Origin: Phallusia fumigata
Lineage: Eukaryota > Chordata > Ascidiacea > Phlebobranchia > Ascidiidae
Direction: 5' to 3'
DNA: 64,000 nucleotides
NCBI GenBank assembly: GCA_008931825.1
Contig: QXVZ01009061.1
Span: 62,001-126,000, forward strand
The notes beneath the pieces were generated by a model. The model was not told where the DNA came from and ran no database searches. It saw only the letters and a list, made by a program, of their open reading frames with translations. A program made the translations under genes and the position numbers. This document shows positions 63,422 to 64,000 of this stretch, in pieces (the stretch's first letter is position 1; every line of letters starts with the position of its first letter).

Positions 63422-64000
63422 GTAAGTCAACATTCAACCCTGCTCAATGTATAACTTCGTGTGACGCGCGATCTTGTGCATACCACACCACCAAGTAGAG
63501 ACTGCTCTGTTGAATTTTATTGTGTTAGTTGTTGGCCAATTTCCATGAACAATGAAGACTTTGTTCTTTATTAAATTATACGATGTTACATCCAGCCGTT
63601 AGTTTACCCAGAAATAGTAACTAAACTACTTTGTTATTCAGTTAGCTTTCTCGCAAGCGATATTTATAATGTATTTAGGGGTACGACATTCTTTTTAAAG
63701 TACCGTGTTTTAAAAAATGTTTTTGTATCCTTTGTTGTTTTTGTATTTTCTTTTTCACCCCTGCAGCTTGTCCATGCTGTTTTGTCACAATATGTTTGGT
63801 GGATTTGGATAAAACTTCCACAGCTGGTAGATATGATCGTGGAGTTAAGTTCCCTCTAGCTGTTAACTTTCTGAACAATCTTCGATTCGAACAATAGATT
63901 TAGGTTGAGCTGTAGAAAAGGCCGCTATGTTTTATCTTAGTGCAAATCACAGAAAGGCACAAAAACCACGATCTAATTACAAAGCCAACAAGTACTTTTT
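63422..64000. other. Intron tail at window edge
   Basis: After the last confirmed donor no further R3HCC1 exon could be matched. A CCCTGCAG acceptor-like site at 63761-63768 is followed by open sequence for a short distance, but it does not resemble the family's C-terminus. The gene most likely continues past the window. Confidence 0.4.

Overview
This window looks like a stretch of a tunicate (ascidian) genome, most likely Ciona or a close relative. Its AT-rich DNA carries single-copy genes of animal type, many exons of 60-250 bp, mostly short introns, tRNA-like SINEs and many small non-autonomous transposons. That placement is inferred from gene content and structure; no species-diagnostic marker was found. 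I joined exons by hand, and in every spliced model the intron phases agree from start to end.

Layout. 1-1170: no gene, with a weak degenerate repeat near 180-530. 1171-8558 (-): three tightly spaced same-strand genes, AMN1 (one exon), delta-tubulin TUBD1 (one exon) and CDC16/APC6 (15 exons). 10609-12788 (+): LAP3 leucyl aminopeptidase (10 exons, one GC-AG intron). 13038-21066 (-): an SLC20-type sodium/phosphate cotransporter (17 exons), tail to tail with LAP3. 21854-35636 (-): WDR81, a BEACH-WD40 protein (26 exons). 35883-37004 (-): an intronless TP53I3-like quinone oxidoreductase. 37005-42515: gene-poor, repeat-rich, with a cluster of CRE-like sites near 41.5-41.7 kb. 42516-48349 (-): a DHX32/DQX1-family helicase-like gene (15 exons). 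48350-51053: no convincing gene. 51054 to beyond the window (+): an R3HCC1-family gene with a 4.9 kb first intron, an N-terminal R3H domain and a very large Ser/acidic low-complexity exon.

The genes are housekeeping types. AMN1, TUBD1 and CDC16 share a cell-division theme (mitotic exit, centrioles, APC/C) and one strand. WDR81 acts in endosomal trafficking and autophagy; LAP3, SLC20 and TP53I3 are metabolic or transport genes; DHX32 and R3HCC1 are RNA-related families.

Accessory DNA lies mostly in introns: two hAT-like MITEs with perfect 8-bp target duplications, another MITE with internal palindromes, a 64-bp-arm palindrome, two tRNA-like SINE heads, and a many-copy element family whose members end in hairpin plus CTAG followed by T. 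One duplication of about 316 bp meets at a single N and is probably an assembly artefact. I saw no CRISPR, rRNA, functional tRNA or recognisable retroviral element.
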